From: Phymorhynchus buccinoides
Lineage: Eukaryota; Mollusca; Gastropoda; Neogastropoda; Raphitomidae
Reading direction: 5' to 3'
DNA: 64,000 bases
Assembly (NCBI GenBank): GCA_017654935.2
Contig: CM065699.1
Coordinates: forward strand, 14,332,345-14,396,344
The translations under genes and the position numbers were made by a program. Position 1 is the first letter of the stretch; every line of letters starts with the position of its first letter. Shown in pieces: positions 41,201 to 54,467 of this stretch. The notes below the pieces were generated by a model, which did not search any database, was not told where the DNA came from, and worked only from the letters and a program-made list of their open reading frames with translations.

Positions 41201-44200
41201 CACTGTACTCAAGTTCCTAAAATGTACATGTCTGTCACTAAGTAAGGTCAGATGATGAATTTCAAATAGCAAAGCAGAGGCAACTGCCATTCCTGGCAAT
41301 AAAATTAAAAAATCCTCAATAAAGGGAGCTGACCAGTTCGAGGGCGTGGTTGGTGCGGGTGTGCTGGCCTTTGGTCAGCATGTCCAGTAAGTTGTTGACC
41401 ATCTTCACTGCGTAGTCACCAGCCGAGTCCACAAAACTCTGCACACTGATCGCCACAACACCAGCTCAGAACAGCTTTTAAAACAACCCATCAACAGTGC
41501 TTTATCTTGGACAGAGCTGTACGCAATTGGTGGATTTTTATTAATCCCTACTATCTATTTAACTTAATACTTACCAACACCTGAAACAATTGCATTAGCG
41601 TTAAGCGACCTGGAGCTATACCATAGCATATAGAAAAACGAAAGTAGGCATCTGGCCTTGACCCCTAGCCGGATGTGGGGCGGGAGTGATCCCCCCTTAC
41701 TGGTCTAGCAGTGGCTAGGCCAATGAGCGCCTACTTCCGCCATTACGCAATTTTACAGGAAGCATCTTTATTAGTGAGGGAGGATACAAGGGAGGGTACC
41801 TCGTTTGTTTCAGGTGTTGGTAAGTATTAAGTTAAATAGATAGTAGGGATTAATAAAAATCCACCAATCTACTTTAACCATACTGTACCAACACCTGAAA
41901 CAATTGCAGATTACCAAAGTGGAGGAGGGTAGATGCTTCAATACCCCCAAACCACAGAGTGAGAGCAAGAACCTGGGAGCTTTTTTCCCACGAACACTCT
42001 TCTGAAAAACAGAACCCCTGTACTCCCTTTTTTTCCTCTTAGACAACTAGGTAATCCTAGGCCAAAGAGTTCGGGAAAAAGGGGGGGTGGGGTGTGTGTG
42101 CCCCAATATTGCCCCAAAACATCATTGCAATGATATACCCACTAAAAAACAACATAGGGGGTGGCTGATGGGAGCTTGTCCCCGTACTCACTGGTTTTAG
42201 AGGGAGACGGAGGTCTGGGCGACAACTACCTTCTTGATCGTGAAGGAGTCGTCGTCGTGCTGCGTGGAGATGTCCCGCAGGTAGAAGCTGAGGAAGGTGT
42301 TGAGCGACCTCCAGTAAGCGGATGACATTATTTTAACCATGGGCACCCCCTTAACCAGAGCGAGCGAGGCGCTGATTGCGCGGAGCTCGTGGACCCTGAC
42401 AGAGCCAGATGGCAGGCTAACTGGAGACTGAGAATAGGAAAGCTTGATACAGTCTAGCAACCATCTAGCAACCGTGTTCTTTGAAACGTCCTTAGTGTAC
42501 TTAGGGTTGATAGAGAGAAACAGTCTCCTTCTAGAACCCCTAAAACCCTTGGTTCTGGAGAGATAGGACCTGAGGGCGCGGACCGGACAAAGGAAGCGGT
42601 CGGCGTCATCCGGACAGAGGATAGTCCTAAGACTGGGGATGGAGAGGAGAGGTGACTCGACATCGCCGGGTTGATTTTTGGCCCTGAACTCAGGCAGAAA
42701 GCAAAGAGAAACCGACAAAAAATCCCCGGCGAACTCCACGTCCCTGGGGAGTCCGCTAAGGGCGTGGAGGCCACTGACCCGTCTGGTCGATGCCAAAGCA
42801 ATCAAGAAAACCGTCTTGAGAGTGAGGACTTTGAGGGAAAGGGAAGAGAGAGGTTCACAACGATCCCTTAAATAATTCAACACAAGAAACACGTCCCACT
42901 GAGGGACCCGGACAGTCCTCGCCGGGGCCCGTAAACGCACCGCGTCCAGGAAGTGGGAAACCTGCGGAGCGGAAAGCTTAGAGGTTCGGTCAAAACCCAA
43001 AGCTAACGAAATGGTGTTGATGAGAGAGGCCCTGTAGCCAGAAAGGGTCTGAGCAGAGAGGCCCTTAGTTCTGTGCAGATGTGACAAGAACTCCACAAAC
43101 TGGACTGTGGAAGGGCGCAGCGCGTCAAATTTCTTGCGCGCGCAGAAAGAGAACCATGCCTTCCAGCGCAAATCGTACAAGGCATTGGTGGATTGGCGCC
43201 GAGAGGTCAGCAGAAGTTCCACGGTTCTCGAAGAGAAGCCCTGTCGCCGGAAACCGAGTTTTATAGTTTCCATGCGGCCAGGTTTAGCCTGAAAGGGTTT
43301 GGATGGCCTAGACCGCTCCTTGGCTGGAGGAGGGTCTTGGGTGTGAGCCCCAGCATGAGGGGGCCGTCCCTGGCCAGAGCCAGCAGTTCTGGAAACCAGT
43401 GTTGAGTCGGCCAATGGGGCGCGACGAGGATCATGTCTGGTCTTTCCAGGAGGCACTTGGCCAAGACTTTCGTGAGCAACGCAGTCGGGGGGTAGGCGTA
43501 AACCGACATCCCCGACCAAGACATCGCAAAGGCGTTGCGGGCCAAGGCCTGAGGGTCCCTGACTGGGGACACGTACAGAGGTAGACGATTGCTGTACCTC
43601 GTGGCAAAGAGATCCACCATGGGCTTGCCCCAGCGTCTCCAGACTGGGGTCAAGGCCCGATGCGCAATCGTCCACTCCGTTTGAAGCACCTGATGAGAGC
43701 GGCTGAGTTGGTCCGCCAGAACATTGAGTTTTCCCGGGACAAACTCCACTGACAGGGAGATCCCGTGGCTGTCGGCCCAAACCAGAGTGTCCTCCGCCGT
43801 CAGAGACAGGGAGGCTGAGCGGGTGCCCCCCTGACGACGGAGGTACGCCAAGCTGGTCGAGTTGTCTCCGCAGACCGTGACCTCCTTTCCCCGAATCGCG
43901 GGGAGAAAGTGGATCAGGGCCAGCCGGATGGCTTCCAACTCGAGCCAGTTGATATGGAGACGTGTTTGTGGCTCTGTCCACACGCCCGAGGTTTCTTCCG
44001 TCTCCATATGGGCTCCCCACCCGCTTAGGGAGGCATCCGTGTGGATGAACAGCTGGGAACCCAAACGACTGATTGGGACCATGCTGTTCATCCAACACGG
44101 GTCGGTCCAAGCCATGACCGCCTTCCGAAACCAATCCCCCAACGCGACCTGCTGGTCGAAGTGGGATGGGTCCAGGATGCGCGCCGTCAACTCCCGTTGC

Positions 44201-47200
44201 AGTGGCCTTTTGCGCACTCTGCCCAACGGGAGGAGCTCCGCTACCGACTCCATGAGGCCCAAAAGGCTGAGGAGTCGGCGAAACGTGGCCGACTTCGCCT
44301 CTGAGAGGTCGGCCACGAGACTGACAATGGCTGAAAGCCTGCCCTCGGACGCCGTGACCGTAAAGTTCACGGTGTTGAAGCACATGCCGAGATAGGTGAA
44401 GGTCTGAGAGGGGGTCAGATCTGACTTCTTGGAGTTGATGCGGAACCCCAGCCGAAGCGAGAGGTCCGCAAGAACTCGGGTGTGGTCGAGCGAGAGAGCG
44501 CGAGAGGATGCGAGTAAAAGCCAGTCGTCGAGAAAGACCTTTAACCGCAGCCCCTGCGAGCGGGCCAGAGCGGCCAGCTCTCTGGTCACGTTGGTGAAGA
44601 TCCAGGGGGCCAGAGAGAGACCGAACGGTAGGGCGTTGAATTGGAAAGTTTCTCCCTTCCAGACGAAGCGGAGAAACTTTCTGCGGGAAGGGTGGATGGA
44701 CAGATGGAAGTAAGCGTCTTGCAAGTCCACTGAGGTTGCCCAGTCCCCTGGACGTATGAACGAACGGACCGTGGACGGAGTTTCCATCTTGAACCTGGTT
44801 TTGTGAAGAAACTTGTTCAGCGGAGACAGATCCAGAACAGGGCGGTAACCGCCCGACTTCTTCGTGACCGTGAAGAGACGCGAGTAGAAACCGGGTCCTG
44901 GAAGAGGGACCCGGGAGACTGCGCCCTTGACGACCAGAGAGTCGACTTCCTGTTGCAGTATCGCCAACCGTACTGGGTCTGCCGGGGGGGAGAAAGCGAT
45001 CGGTTTTGCCGAGAGTGGCGGTTCTAGCTCGAAGGGGAACCGATACCCTTCCCGCACGACGCCGAGAATCCAGGCGTTGTCGACAAGCGAGCGCCAAGCG
45101 GGATACGCCTGAGACAGGGCATCCACGCTGGACGCCACGACGCCTGCCGGTTCCCGGCAGCGCGCGGGCTCTACCGAAAAGACTGTTGCGGCTTCCCGCC
45201 GGCCGGTCGGGAAGAGCCCCTCGTAGAGGGGTTGCGAGGGCGGTAAGGACGGTGACCTCCCGTGTGCCTAGCCACGTACTGAGAGGACTTGGAGTCCTGA
45301 GTCCTCGGGAAGATTGAGCGCTTTCTGCGCTCCAGGGACCGACCCCCTGGCCTGAACCGAGCAGAGTGCGATTCCGAGCTCTGCCTGGCCTGCTTGACGA
45401 GCAGAGCCAACATGGCCTCGTGGCCGTCCTGAGCCTTACGCTCCGAAGACAGCTTGATCACCGAGCCGAGAGCTTCCTCCCCGAAGAGGCCCGAAAGGGG
45501 AAGAGGAAGGGAACGGAGTTGCTCTTTCTCCCTTGCCGAGAGGGTTTTTGCCTTCGCGAGAAAGCTGTCCCTTGCGATCGCGGAGGTTTGGACCTTGAGG
45601 GAGGCGAGGACATCCGTAAGACTCTGGAGAGCCTCACCGAGCGCGGCGAGAGAGACTCCCACAGCCGGTTCGTCGACTTGCTCGAACAAGCGAAAGTCCA
45701 TCGGGGACCGAGAGGGAGCAGAGCTCCCCAAGGAGTCCGAAGCGGTTTGAGCGAGAGAACTCGCGACCCCGCAGCCTTTGAGAGCGTCCGAAAGAGCTAC
45801 TTCGAGGGTCCTGAAGGAGGAGGCCTTGAGGGTGAAAGAGTGACATCCTTCCGAACACTTGAGTCTGTCACTCTCTACCCCCGAGGGTTTTGAGAAACGG
45901 GCGAAAGGGAGATAGTCGTCATGGAGACCCAGAACCGTCCGGAACTGGGGAACCAAGAAAGAGCCGGAGGACGAAGACTCTTCGCGACTGCGCACAGAGT
46001 GGCCTTGAGCGAAGCGCCTGTCGTCCATCAGCCTTCCTGTACGCAACGATTCCTCCGCCCGGAGAATAGACTCCTGGAGGCAGGAGGGAGGCTGAAGGAA
46101 AAGATGGTCTTTCCCTTGCTGGAAAGAGCCAGCCGACTGGCCTGTGACCGAGGCCGAGACGGGAGCGGAGAGGCGGACCACATCCGGGCACGCCCCGCCG
46201 ATCACGTCCAGGAGGGCCTGGTTGGAAGAGTCCCGCACAACTGGAGGGTCGACGGGTGAAGCTGGAGGAGGAAGATTGCGAAAAGATTCCCTGATGGCTT
46301 TGAGAAGACGTTCGTCAAATGCCGGAGGAGAACGTGTCGGAGACAAAGAAGCCTCCGAGGATCCGTGGTTCATGGGTGAACCCGGCCGAGAGAGGCCTAG
46401 ATCTGGTTCCCCAACGGAAGACTGTGGGGAGAGGGCTCCATCCTGCCCGCGGCCCGGGGAGCCAGGGAGGCCGAGGCCTCCACGGTGACCCGCCGGGGGA
46501 GGCCCATCCTGTCCGCGGCCTGGAGTGCCGGGGAGGCCGCGGCCTACTAGGCCACGGCCCCCGAGGCCTCCTACCGAGGGAGGCCCGGGCCTGAGGGAGG
46601 CCCGGTGGGGGAGGCCCGAGGGAGACGGAGAGGCCGAGCGGGGCCGCTTGCCACCACGGTCGGCCGACCGGGGGCTACGGTGGCCCGAACGGCGGTAGGC
46701 TGCACTGGCGGGGAGGCCTTCGTCCACCGGCTCCGGGTCCATCCGGAGCCGAGGTGTAGGGCCTCCAGGCCTGGAATAGACTCGACCGGTGTCCCCACCG
46801 TTGGGGGGATCACCGGGAGAACCTCTCGGACAGAGGCCCGCGGCCAGGGCGAAGCGTCCATGAGAGGCACCCTTCACGCCGTCGGAGACTTTCCGACGAC
46901 GAGGGGGTGTTAGCCGGTAGGCCTCGGGCTCCCCGGCCGGGGAGGTGTCGAGAGGCCTACGGCCTTCCGGGCTCGAGTTCCCTTCGAGACACCGGGATGT
47001 CTGCCCGAGGCCCCAGTCGTAAGACCTCGACCTATGGTCGGAAGGGGACCTCCTTCGCCCTCCCTCGAAAGGGGTGGGGAGACTAGGCGGGCCCCCGAGT
47101 GCAAACTTGCCACTCGGGGCGACAGACATGCGCGGCTGCGACTTATCCCACGAAGTTGAAGTCGAAGACCGGGTAGAGGTGGTGGCCTTGGTGGAGAGAG

Positions 47201-50200
47201 GCCTCCTGTCTGAACAGAAAGGCACAACCGGACCTAAAGACGAATCTGGCCGAGAGGCCTTACACTTCGGTGGTGAGAATGTGAAACCCGACAACACTGG
47301 GACCGAAGAGGGCCTAGGAGGCCCACACGGTGAAGACTGAGAATGAGAGCGCTGAGACTTCGAGTGCTTGGACCTCGATTTGTGAGAAACTGAACGGATG
47401 GATTTATCCGAAGATTCCTTAGAACGGAAACGGCCTGATTCGTCCCTAGGAAGAGGAGAATGGACCACGGGGTCAACCTGAACTTTAGGAGAAACATTCG
47501 AGTTTGAGCCAGAAGTGGCCATATCGTGTGCGTGCGCGCGTGCACTGGAGCACGGCGAGTGAGCGACGCGACAAAGAAAATTATATCTCAAGTTCTAGAG
47601 AGAACTATCAAAACTGAGTCAATCGAGACTCAGATACACCCTATGTCCGATGATAGGAGGAAATGGAACAAACCCACCTAGTTAGAGTGCAATAGAAGAA
47701 AAAAGTCAGAGTGCTGGTAGCCCAGGTCTTGCCATGAACGCTGGAAAATAGTAATGGCGGAAGTAGGCGCTCATTGGCCTAGCCACTGCTAGACCGGTAA
47801 GGGGGGATCACTCCCGCCCCACATCCGGCTAGGGGTCAAGGCCAGATGCCTACTTTCGTTTTTCTATATGCTATGGTATAGCTCCAGGTCGCTTAACGCT
47901 AATGCAATTGTTTCAGGTGTTGGTACAGTATGGTTAAAGTAGATTGCCAAGTTTAAACACGCATGAAAAGTTTACCATGTTTCAGTAAGAATGCACACTC
48001 AAAATCTTTCTGTTGATTAAGAACAAAAACAAAAAAACTATGTACTTACAACTTGGTTGAAAAAGTCTCAATTTAACATGTCATTTCTATTTTATATATA
48101 TATAAAAAAAAATTAAAAATGAAGAAAACAATTAGAAGCCTTTTATCATATCATGTTTGCAGCAGGTTTTTACAATAATTTCACAACATAGTAGCATAAG
48201 CAATTGCTTGTCAATTGGTATATGGAATTTATCCTTTCAAATGCATTAAGACACATTATCATGATTTCACAGAGAGAAAGATCAGCATGTTTTGACACTG
48301 TTTATGTTACGTGTAATATAAACATTACCACTGGCAATAAAACAATGACAGTGACATTTTGAATATCACGTGAAAGGCAGGCAAACTGAGAATAAGACCA
48401 GCGACCAATATATAGCGTATTTTTCTGACTATAAGGCGATACTTTTTTCCCCAGACCGAGACCCCTGTGCCTTACAATATGACTAATAAAATAGTAAGAA
48501 CATGTAGTAACAAAAACCTGAATTTTGTGTAGAATTTGAAGGGTGCGCCTCATAGTCCGAATAATACAGAACATAAAAAGTTTAGATTTGAAATCGCTGC
48601 AAAATATAAGAAAGATCCATTAGCTGTTCTGACCTCTTGGCATACTGCACCCCAGTTTCATCACCATAGGTGGCCAGCAGCAGGTCTGATTCCTCCTTGT
48701 TCACGTTGGCGAATGAGGAGTCGTACTGTGGGGCAAAGCTGCTGAATGGCCCGTATGTTATGTACTGAACTGTAACCACAATCACCATTTCACCTTTACA
48801 CCAAAAGATTCATGCACGAGGATCACACACGCGGATGAACACACATGCGCACACAAGCACATTTACACACACAAGCCTTGCTTCTTACAACCCAACTGAC
48901 TGTGAACCAAAAGGCTTGTCAGTTCATTTACTAGGTATAGGTTACCTTGCTCATTTGTCCTTCTAAAGCTATGCAGGGATCCCAGTGCACGTGAGCACAC
49001 ACACGCACAGACACAGTGATGCACTGAGGATCAAAAAGTGATAGGACAAACTGTCCTGAGACGAGATAAATCAATAGGATAATGTCCCGGCTCTTGCAGA
49101 AATCAATAAGACAAAGCATGCCAGTGTTAAATATTTAATCAGACATTTGTACTGACAGGGGAGAACACAATAGGACATTTTCAATTTTAATAGGTCAATG
49201 TCCAATGACTTGGGCCTCGGAACATCACTGCACACACACACACACACAGAGGCAAAGAGAGGGAGAGAAAAAAAGAAAACGTACAGGCCCATCTGACTTG
49301 AGACACACAAATATGATTGCGTTTAGTAACTGGGAGTGACTTTGTTGCGTTTGTCCTCCTTAAAGCTGGGCAGAGAACCAATGCTTACCCCCTCCCACAG
49401 ACACACACTGTGACTAAGCTAAAACAAAGCTAGTTATTCACTTACTGGGAGTGACTTTGTTGCGTTTGTCCTTAAAACTGGGCAGAGAACCAATGCTTAC
49501 CCCCTCCCACACACACACGGTGACTAAGCTAAAACAAAGCTAGTTATTCACTTACTGGGAGTGACTTTGTTGCGTTTGTCCTCCTTAAAGCTGGGCAGAG
49601 AACCAATGCTTACCCCCTCCCACACACACACGGTGACTAAGCTAAAACAAAGCTAGTTATTCACTTACTGGGAGTGACTTTGTTGCGTTTGTCCTTAAAA
49701 CTGGGCAGAGAACCAATGCTTACCCCCAACACACAGACACACACTGTGACTAAGCTAAAACAAAGCTAGTTATTCACTTACTGGGAGTGACTTTGTTGCG
49801 TTTGTCCTCCTTAAAGCTGGGCAGAGAACCAATGCTTACCCCCTCCCACACACACACGGTGACTAAGCTAAAACAAAGCTAGTTATTCACTTACTGGGAG
49901 TGACTTTGTTGCGTTTGTCCTTAAAACTGGGCAGAGAACCAATGCTTACCCCCAACACACAGACACACACTGTGACTAAGCTAAAACAAAGCTAGTTATT
50001 CACTTACTGGAGTGACTTTGTTGTGTTTGTCCTCCTTAAAGCTGGGCAAGGAACCAATGCTTACCCCCCACACACAGACACACACTGTGACTAAGCTCAA
50101 ACAAAGCTAGTTATTCACTTACTGGGAGTGACTTTGTTGCGTTTGTCCTCCTTAAAACTGGGCAGAGAGCCAGTGCCAGAGGACAGCTTGCCCACAATTT

Positions 50201-52273
50201 CCCCCAGGTCCACCACCCTCTCTGTATTGCTCACTGCAATGCACATATTAATCATTGTCGTTTTAATAAATAACAAGTCACCAAGCCACATGCATGCTAC
50301 TGGAGGAAAAGCATTTTTCTCCCTTGAATACACCAAGAGACATTTCCCGAATCCCCAAAATATTTTCAGAGAAAAAATGATCAAGGGGCTTTTACTCTTG
50401 AAGATAAACACATAAAACTGTTCAAAATCAGGGAAAAGAGCATCTCCCTGAGCTTAAAATCCCCTCTGATATTTGTTTTTGAACATTCACTTTTCTCTTA
50501 ATTCATGCCTGAGCCATAACACTGAATAAACACCAATCTCTTTTTTTTCAGACAAGAGAGAGAGAGAGAGATTGAACAAGCAAATGGGCAAAAAAGAGAT
50601 AGATTTGCAAGAGTACCAGTTAGTGCTGGTTGGAATAAAGTTGTACCTGTTCAAAGCATCATCACACCATCATCTACAACATCAAAAACTGATTAAAATT
50701 CAACGAAAGAAAGCATAAATAAAAATAAACTTTCCTTCAATATCAAATTTTCGGTTCAAAAAAGGGAAAAGTTTCCAGGCATCAGAATAGTCTGAAGTCC
50801 AATCCTCTGAAACCCGCAGTAAAAAGGCCATCAAGGCCCCAGACTGTAGAGGGACAGCACTGAAATCAGTTCTGAACACCACCAAAAAGGCTTAATATAG
50901 TGATAAATCGCTTTAAAATGCTATTTAACACAAAGGATAACACTCAATAAAATAAAAAAAAAGGCAAAACCTCTGACAAGAGAAGCCAATCCTCTGTCAG
51001 AAATTCTTAATCCCCTGAAATTCTCTGATCCTCTGACAATTCTGATGCCTGGTTTCTTTTGATAAGACAAAATTTCCTTTTCCAATTTAACTCTTCTAGC
51101 ACCATATATTTGTTGACATTCTTCGTTGCCTGTGTCATCTCAACTGACAAGAGGGGAGTAACTATTTGTTCAAGTGCACATGCGGCTTTAACAGAAAAAT
51201 CACTGACATGAGCTCTAAGAATAAACAAACACATGGCAAGGTGCTTGGCAGTGAATGTCTTTGCATTTGGTGGGAGTGTAGATTGATGTCTTGGGCAATT
51301 GTATTCGCCCATGGTGCTAGGAGAGTTAAGTAAATGTGATCAAAACTAAAATTATATTTAGTTTCCTAAATTTTCTTTTCCAACATTATCACTCATTACT
51401 GACCAATTCCATCACTGTCTGGATTCAGGATATTCAAGGTGGTGACCCCCTTCTTGTTTCGCCGAAAAAAGGACAACTGCAACATTCACACAACGAAAGA
51501 GAAACATATTGAGGCAATGTGACCAAAAGATACCGTCGCAGTCAACATGCTAGTGAAAGTCTATTGCAATTTTAAAGCACAGTTCAAACACAAATTTTAA
51601 AAAAATACAAAATGCACAAACTATCTAAACATAATTCCAATTAACCCTTTCGGCGCCAATGTCGCATTTTTGCACCACAATGATTTAACACCCATGTCAC
51701 TAAAAGGCATCAAATCAGGGTCTGTTATCCAAAGACCCTATTCTCTTAATTTGGGAGGTGGGGATAGGCCTTACTTTAAATATATCGCAGAGGAATCCCC
51801 AATATTACAGACAGAGTTTTGTCTCTACCCAGGTAAGTTTAATGGACATTTTTTGCTGAAAAATGTCTGGCAGAGACAGAGTTAAAGCACAATTCAAACA
51901 CAAATTTAAAAACAAAACAAAAAAATGCACAAACTATCTAAACGTAATTTCAGTTAAAGAATCTGTAACATGATTTAGCAAAAATAAATAAAAGTGTTGT
52001 TTGTTAGTTAGTGAGTCATGTCCAACAATGATCTTGATACAGTGGAACCTCCCTTATAAGACCTCCCATTATAAGACTCCCTCCCACATAAGACCTACTT
52101 CCGTGAGACATTGTCCTTCTTTGTATTAAAACTATGTACCTCCCTTATAAGACCGATCCCTTATAAGACCTCACTTTGGATGATTTTCGAAGGTCTTATA
52201 AGGGAGGTTCCACTGTACCACAGAGGACACAGCTGCTATTCTTGGATAGGACTAAAATTTCTTTATATCAGAG

Positions 52274-52338
<65 letters not shown>

Positions 52339-54435
52339 TGAGTGAGTGAGTGAGTGAGTGAGTAGTGTGTGCATGCGTGCGTGTGTGTGTGTGTGTGTGT
52401 GTGTGAGTGAGTGAGTGAGTGAGTGAGTGAGTAGTGTGTGCATGCGTGCGTGTGTGCGAGTGAGTGAGTGAGTCAAGTCAAGTCAAGTCAAAATTTTATT
52501 TCCAGATGGGAACATTGTATAAGCAAAACAGTGCGTGCGTGCGTGCATGTGTGTGAAGATGTTTAATATGTTGGGGTCTCTGTGCATGAGGGCATCTTTC
52601 ACTCTTTCACACAGTGATGGGCAAGTTATATTGTGACTGGTCTGTCGCTCTGTTGCCGTGGTGGGGGTGCTCACATGTACAGACACCTTAGGGTGTACGC
52701 ATTTATTGCATTTTATTGTGTTTTATATTTGTATTGATCGATTGCAAGACAAAGTTCCTTGTTTTAATGAGATGGGGACAATAAATCATTTTTAAATGAT
52801 TGAATGACTGAATGCCTTAACCCCACCCACCCCCAAACAACAAAAAACAACCAATATGTGCACGAGTACCAGTCAGTCATGATTGTACAACTAAGAAAAT
52901 TTACCAGAGAGAAGAGGAGGCAATTGCTATTTTGGAAAGCTGTACATGAAGGAAGGTCACAAGATAGTTAAGACCTTCACCTGCCAATTCAACGCGCAAG
53001 TGACTGAATTTGGAATCCCGGCCTGGCCCTTTCTTTACACTTTGACGGTAAAACTCGAACTTCGCAGACAGCTGCGACTAGAAATAGTACCAAATGAAAG
53101 CAAAGATCCCCCCCCCCCTCCTGGGGATACTAGGGGGGGTCTTTTGTACATAGTTCCACCTTCTGGAAGTTATGTGCTTATAACTTCCTCTAATCTGTCA
53201 CTCTCTTTGACTCTGCCTTTTCCATTTGCTTACTGTAATCTACTATTTTTCGGCGTTACCGGTCCATTCTCCAGCCTTTTTTCACGAAACACTTTCAAAA
53301 ACATTCCTCCCCACCCCCCTCCTGATACCAGGGGATCATTTGCATAAATAGTTCCCCCACCTTCTGGAAGTTCTGTGCTTGTAACTTCCTCTCATCTGTC
53401 ACTCTCTTTGACTCTGCCTTTTCCATTTGCTTACTGTCATCTACTATATTTCTGCCTTACCGGTCCATTCTCCTGCCTTTTTTCACGAAACACTTTCAAA
53501 AACATTTCCTCCAGGCGAAGTCAGACTTGCTGGGCCTAACTATTTCTTTGTTAGGCGCAAAAGGGCAGCATGACGCATCTGCGCTCATAATAGACAGGAA
53601 ACTGTCTGAGCGATCGAAGAAGAAGAAGAAGAAAATGAAGACAAAAAGGTAAGAGCACTCACGTTAGTCTCTGGCTTTCTGGCGGTCAGTTCTTGCCGGG
53701 CCACTTTCGCAGCCTCCGTCACTTCAGCCAAGATCTCCTCCGGAGACAGGTTGTCTGGGAACGGTTCAAACGGGGTCCCACTGTGCACGGACACATCACA
53801 CCACAGTCATATTACAGCAATCAAGCAGCTATACAAACACCCATTTATTTATTTAACCCCTTGACTGCCACCAACGTATTACGTACTGACCTGATGACAT
53901 CACTGATGATGTCATTAGAAGAGGAATAACCCTGATATGCTGGCTTTACTGTGGAAAAAGTGGCAGAATCTGAACTTAGGCAAATCAAAAAGAGCATAGA
54001 AAGTGTTGAAACGATCTTGGGTTTGCACCAGTAGATCGACACAGGTAAATTTAGTGATGATTCGAGCGAGTATTTCTTAAATTAATTTTGCCTAAGTTCA
54101 GATTCTGCCACTTTTTCCACAGTAAATGCTTCGTACGGTAGTAGAAGAGTTAATTGCACTAAAATGATTCATATTAACCCTTTCGCCGCCAGCCATGTTT
54201 TAAGCCAAAAAATGCCATTAAACTTACCTGGGTAGAGAAAAAAATAATATCTGCAATATTGGGAATTCCTGTGACATATATAGCATTAGGCCTATCCTTG
54301 CCTCACAAAATTACGAAAATGGGGTCTTCAGATAACAGGCCCTGAATTGATGCTTTTTAGTGACATGGGTGTTGAACCATTGTGGTGCAAAAATGTGACA
54401 TTGGCGGCGAAAGAGTTAAAAACAACCCCTTACAT

Positions 54436-54467
<32 letters not shown>

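Larger units (their letters stand above)
41530..47942 (-). mobile_element. Full-length DIRS-type tyrosine-recombinase retrotransposon
   Basis: 6.4-kb element in intron 10 of the right BRD7/9 copy. 5' to 3' on the minus strand: inverted terminal repeat, gag-like ORF (45171-47522), RT/RNase H/methyltransferase-like ORF (43261-45138), tyrosine recombinase ORF (42197-43273), internal complementary region (41805-41908), inverted terminal repeat. This is the canonical DIRS layout. ORFs are uninterrupted and GC-rich compared with the AT-rich host sequence. The left arm lacks the element and reads CAATTGCC straight through. ATTG is present on both sides of the insertion. Confidence 0.95.

Noticed and set aside
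42197..45097. A single 966-codon open frame on the minus strand across the DIRS pol region
   Set aside because: Only its last 358 codons (from ATG 43273) look like a protein. The upstream part overlaps the RT ORF in another frame, has Gly/Arg/Pro/Ser low-complexity composition and starts with TTG, so it is a GC-rich shadow.
43862..47340. Plus-strand ORFs opposite the DIRS genes (up to 177 codons)
   Set aside because: Antisense shadows of GC-rich coding sequence; no family resemblance, while the minus-strand frames carry complete catalytic motif sets.
41526..47946. 4-bp target-site duplication marking a DDE transposon or LTR element
   Set aside because: The encoded enzyme is a tyrosine recombinase, there are inverted rather than direct long repeats, and the internal complementary region shows a single shared CAAT; a shared crossover core fits better.
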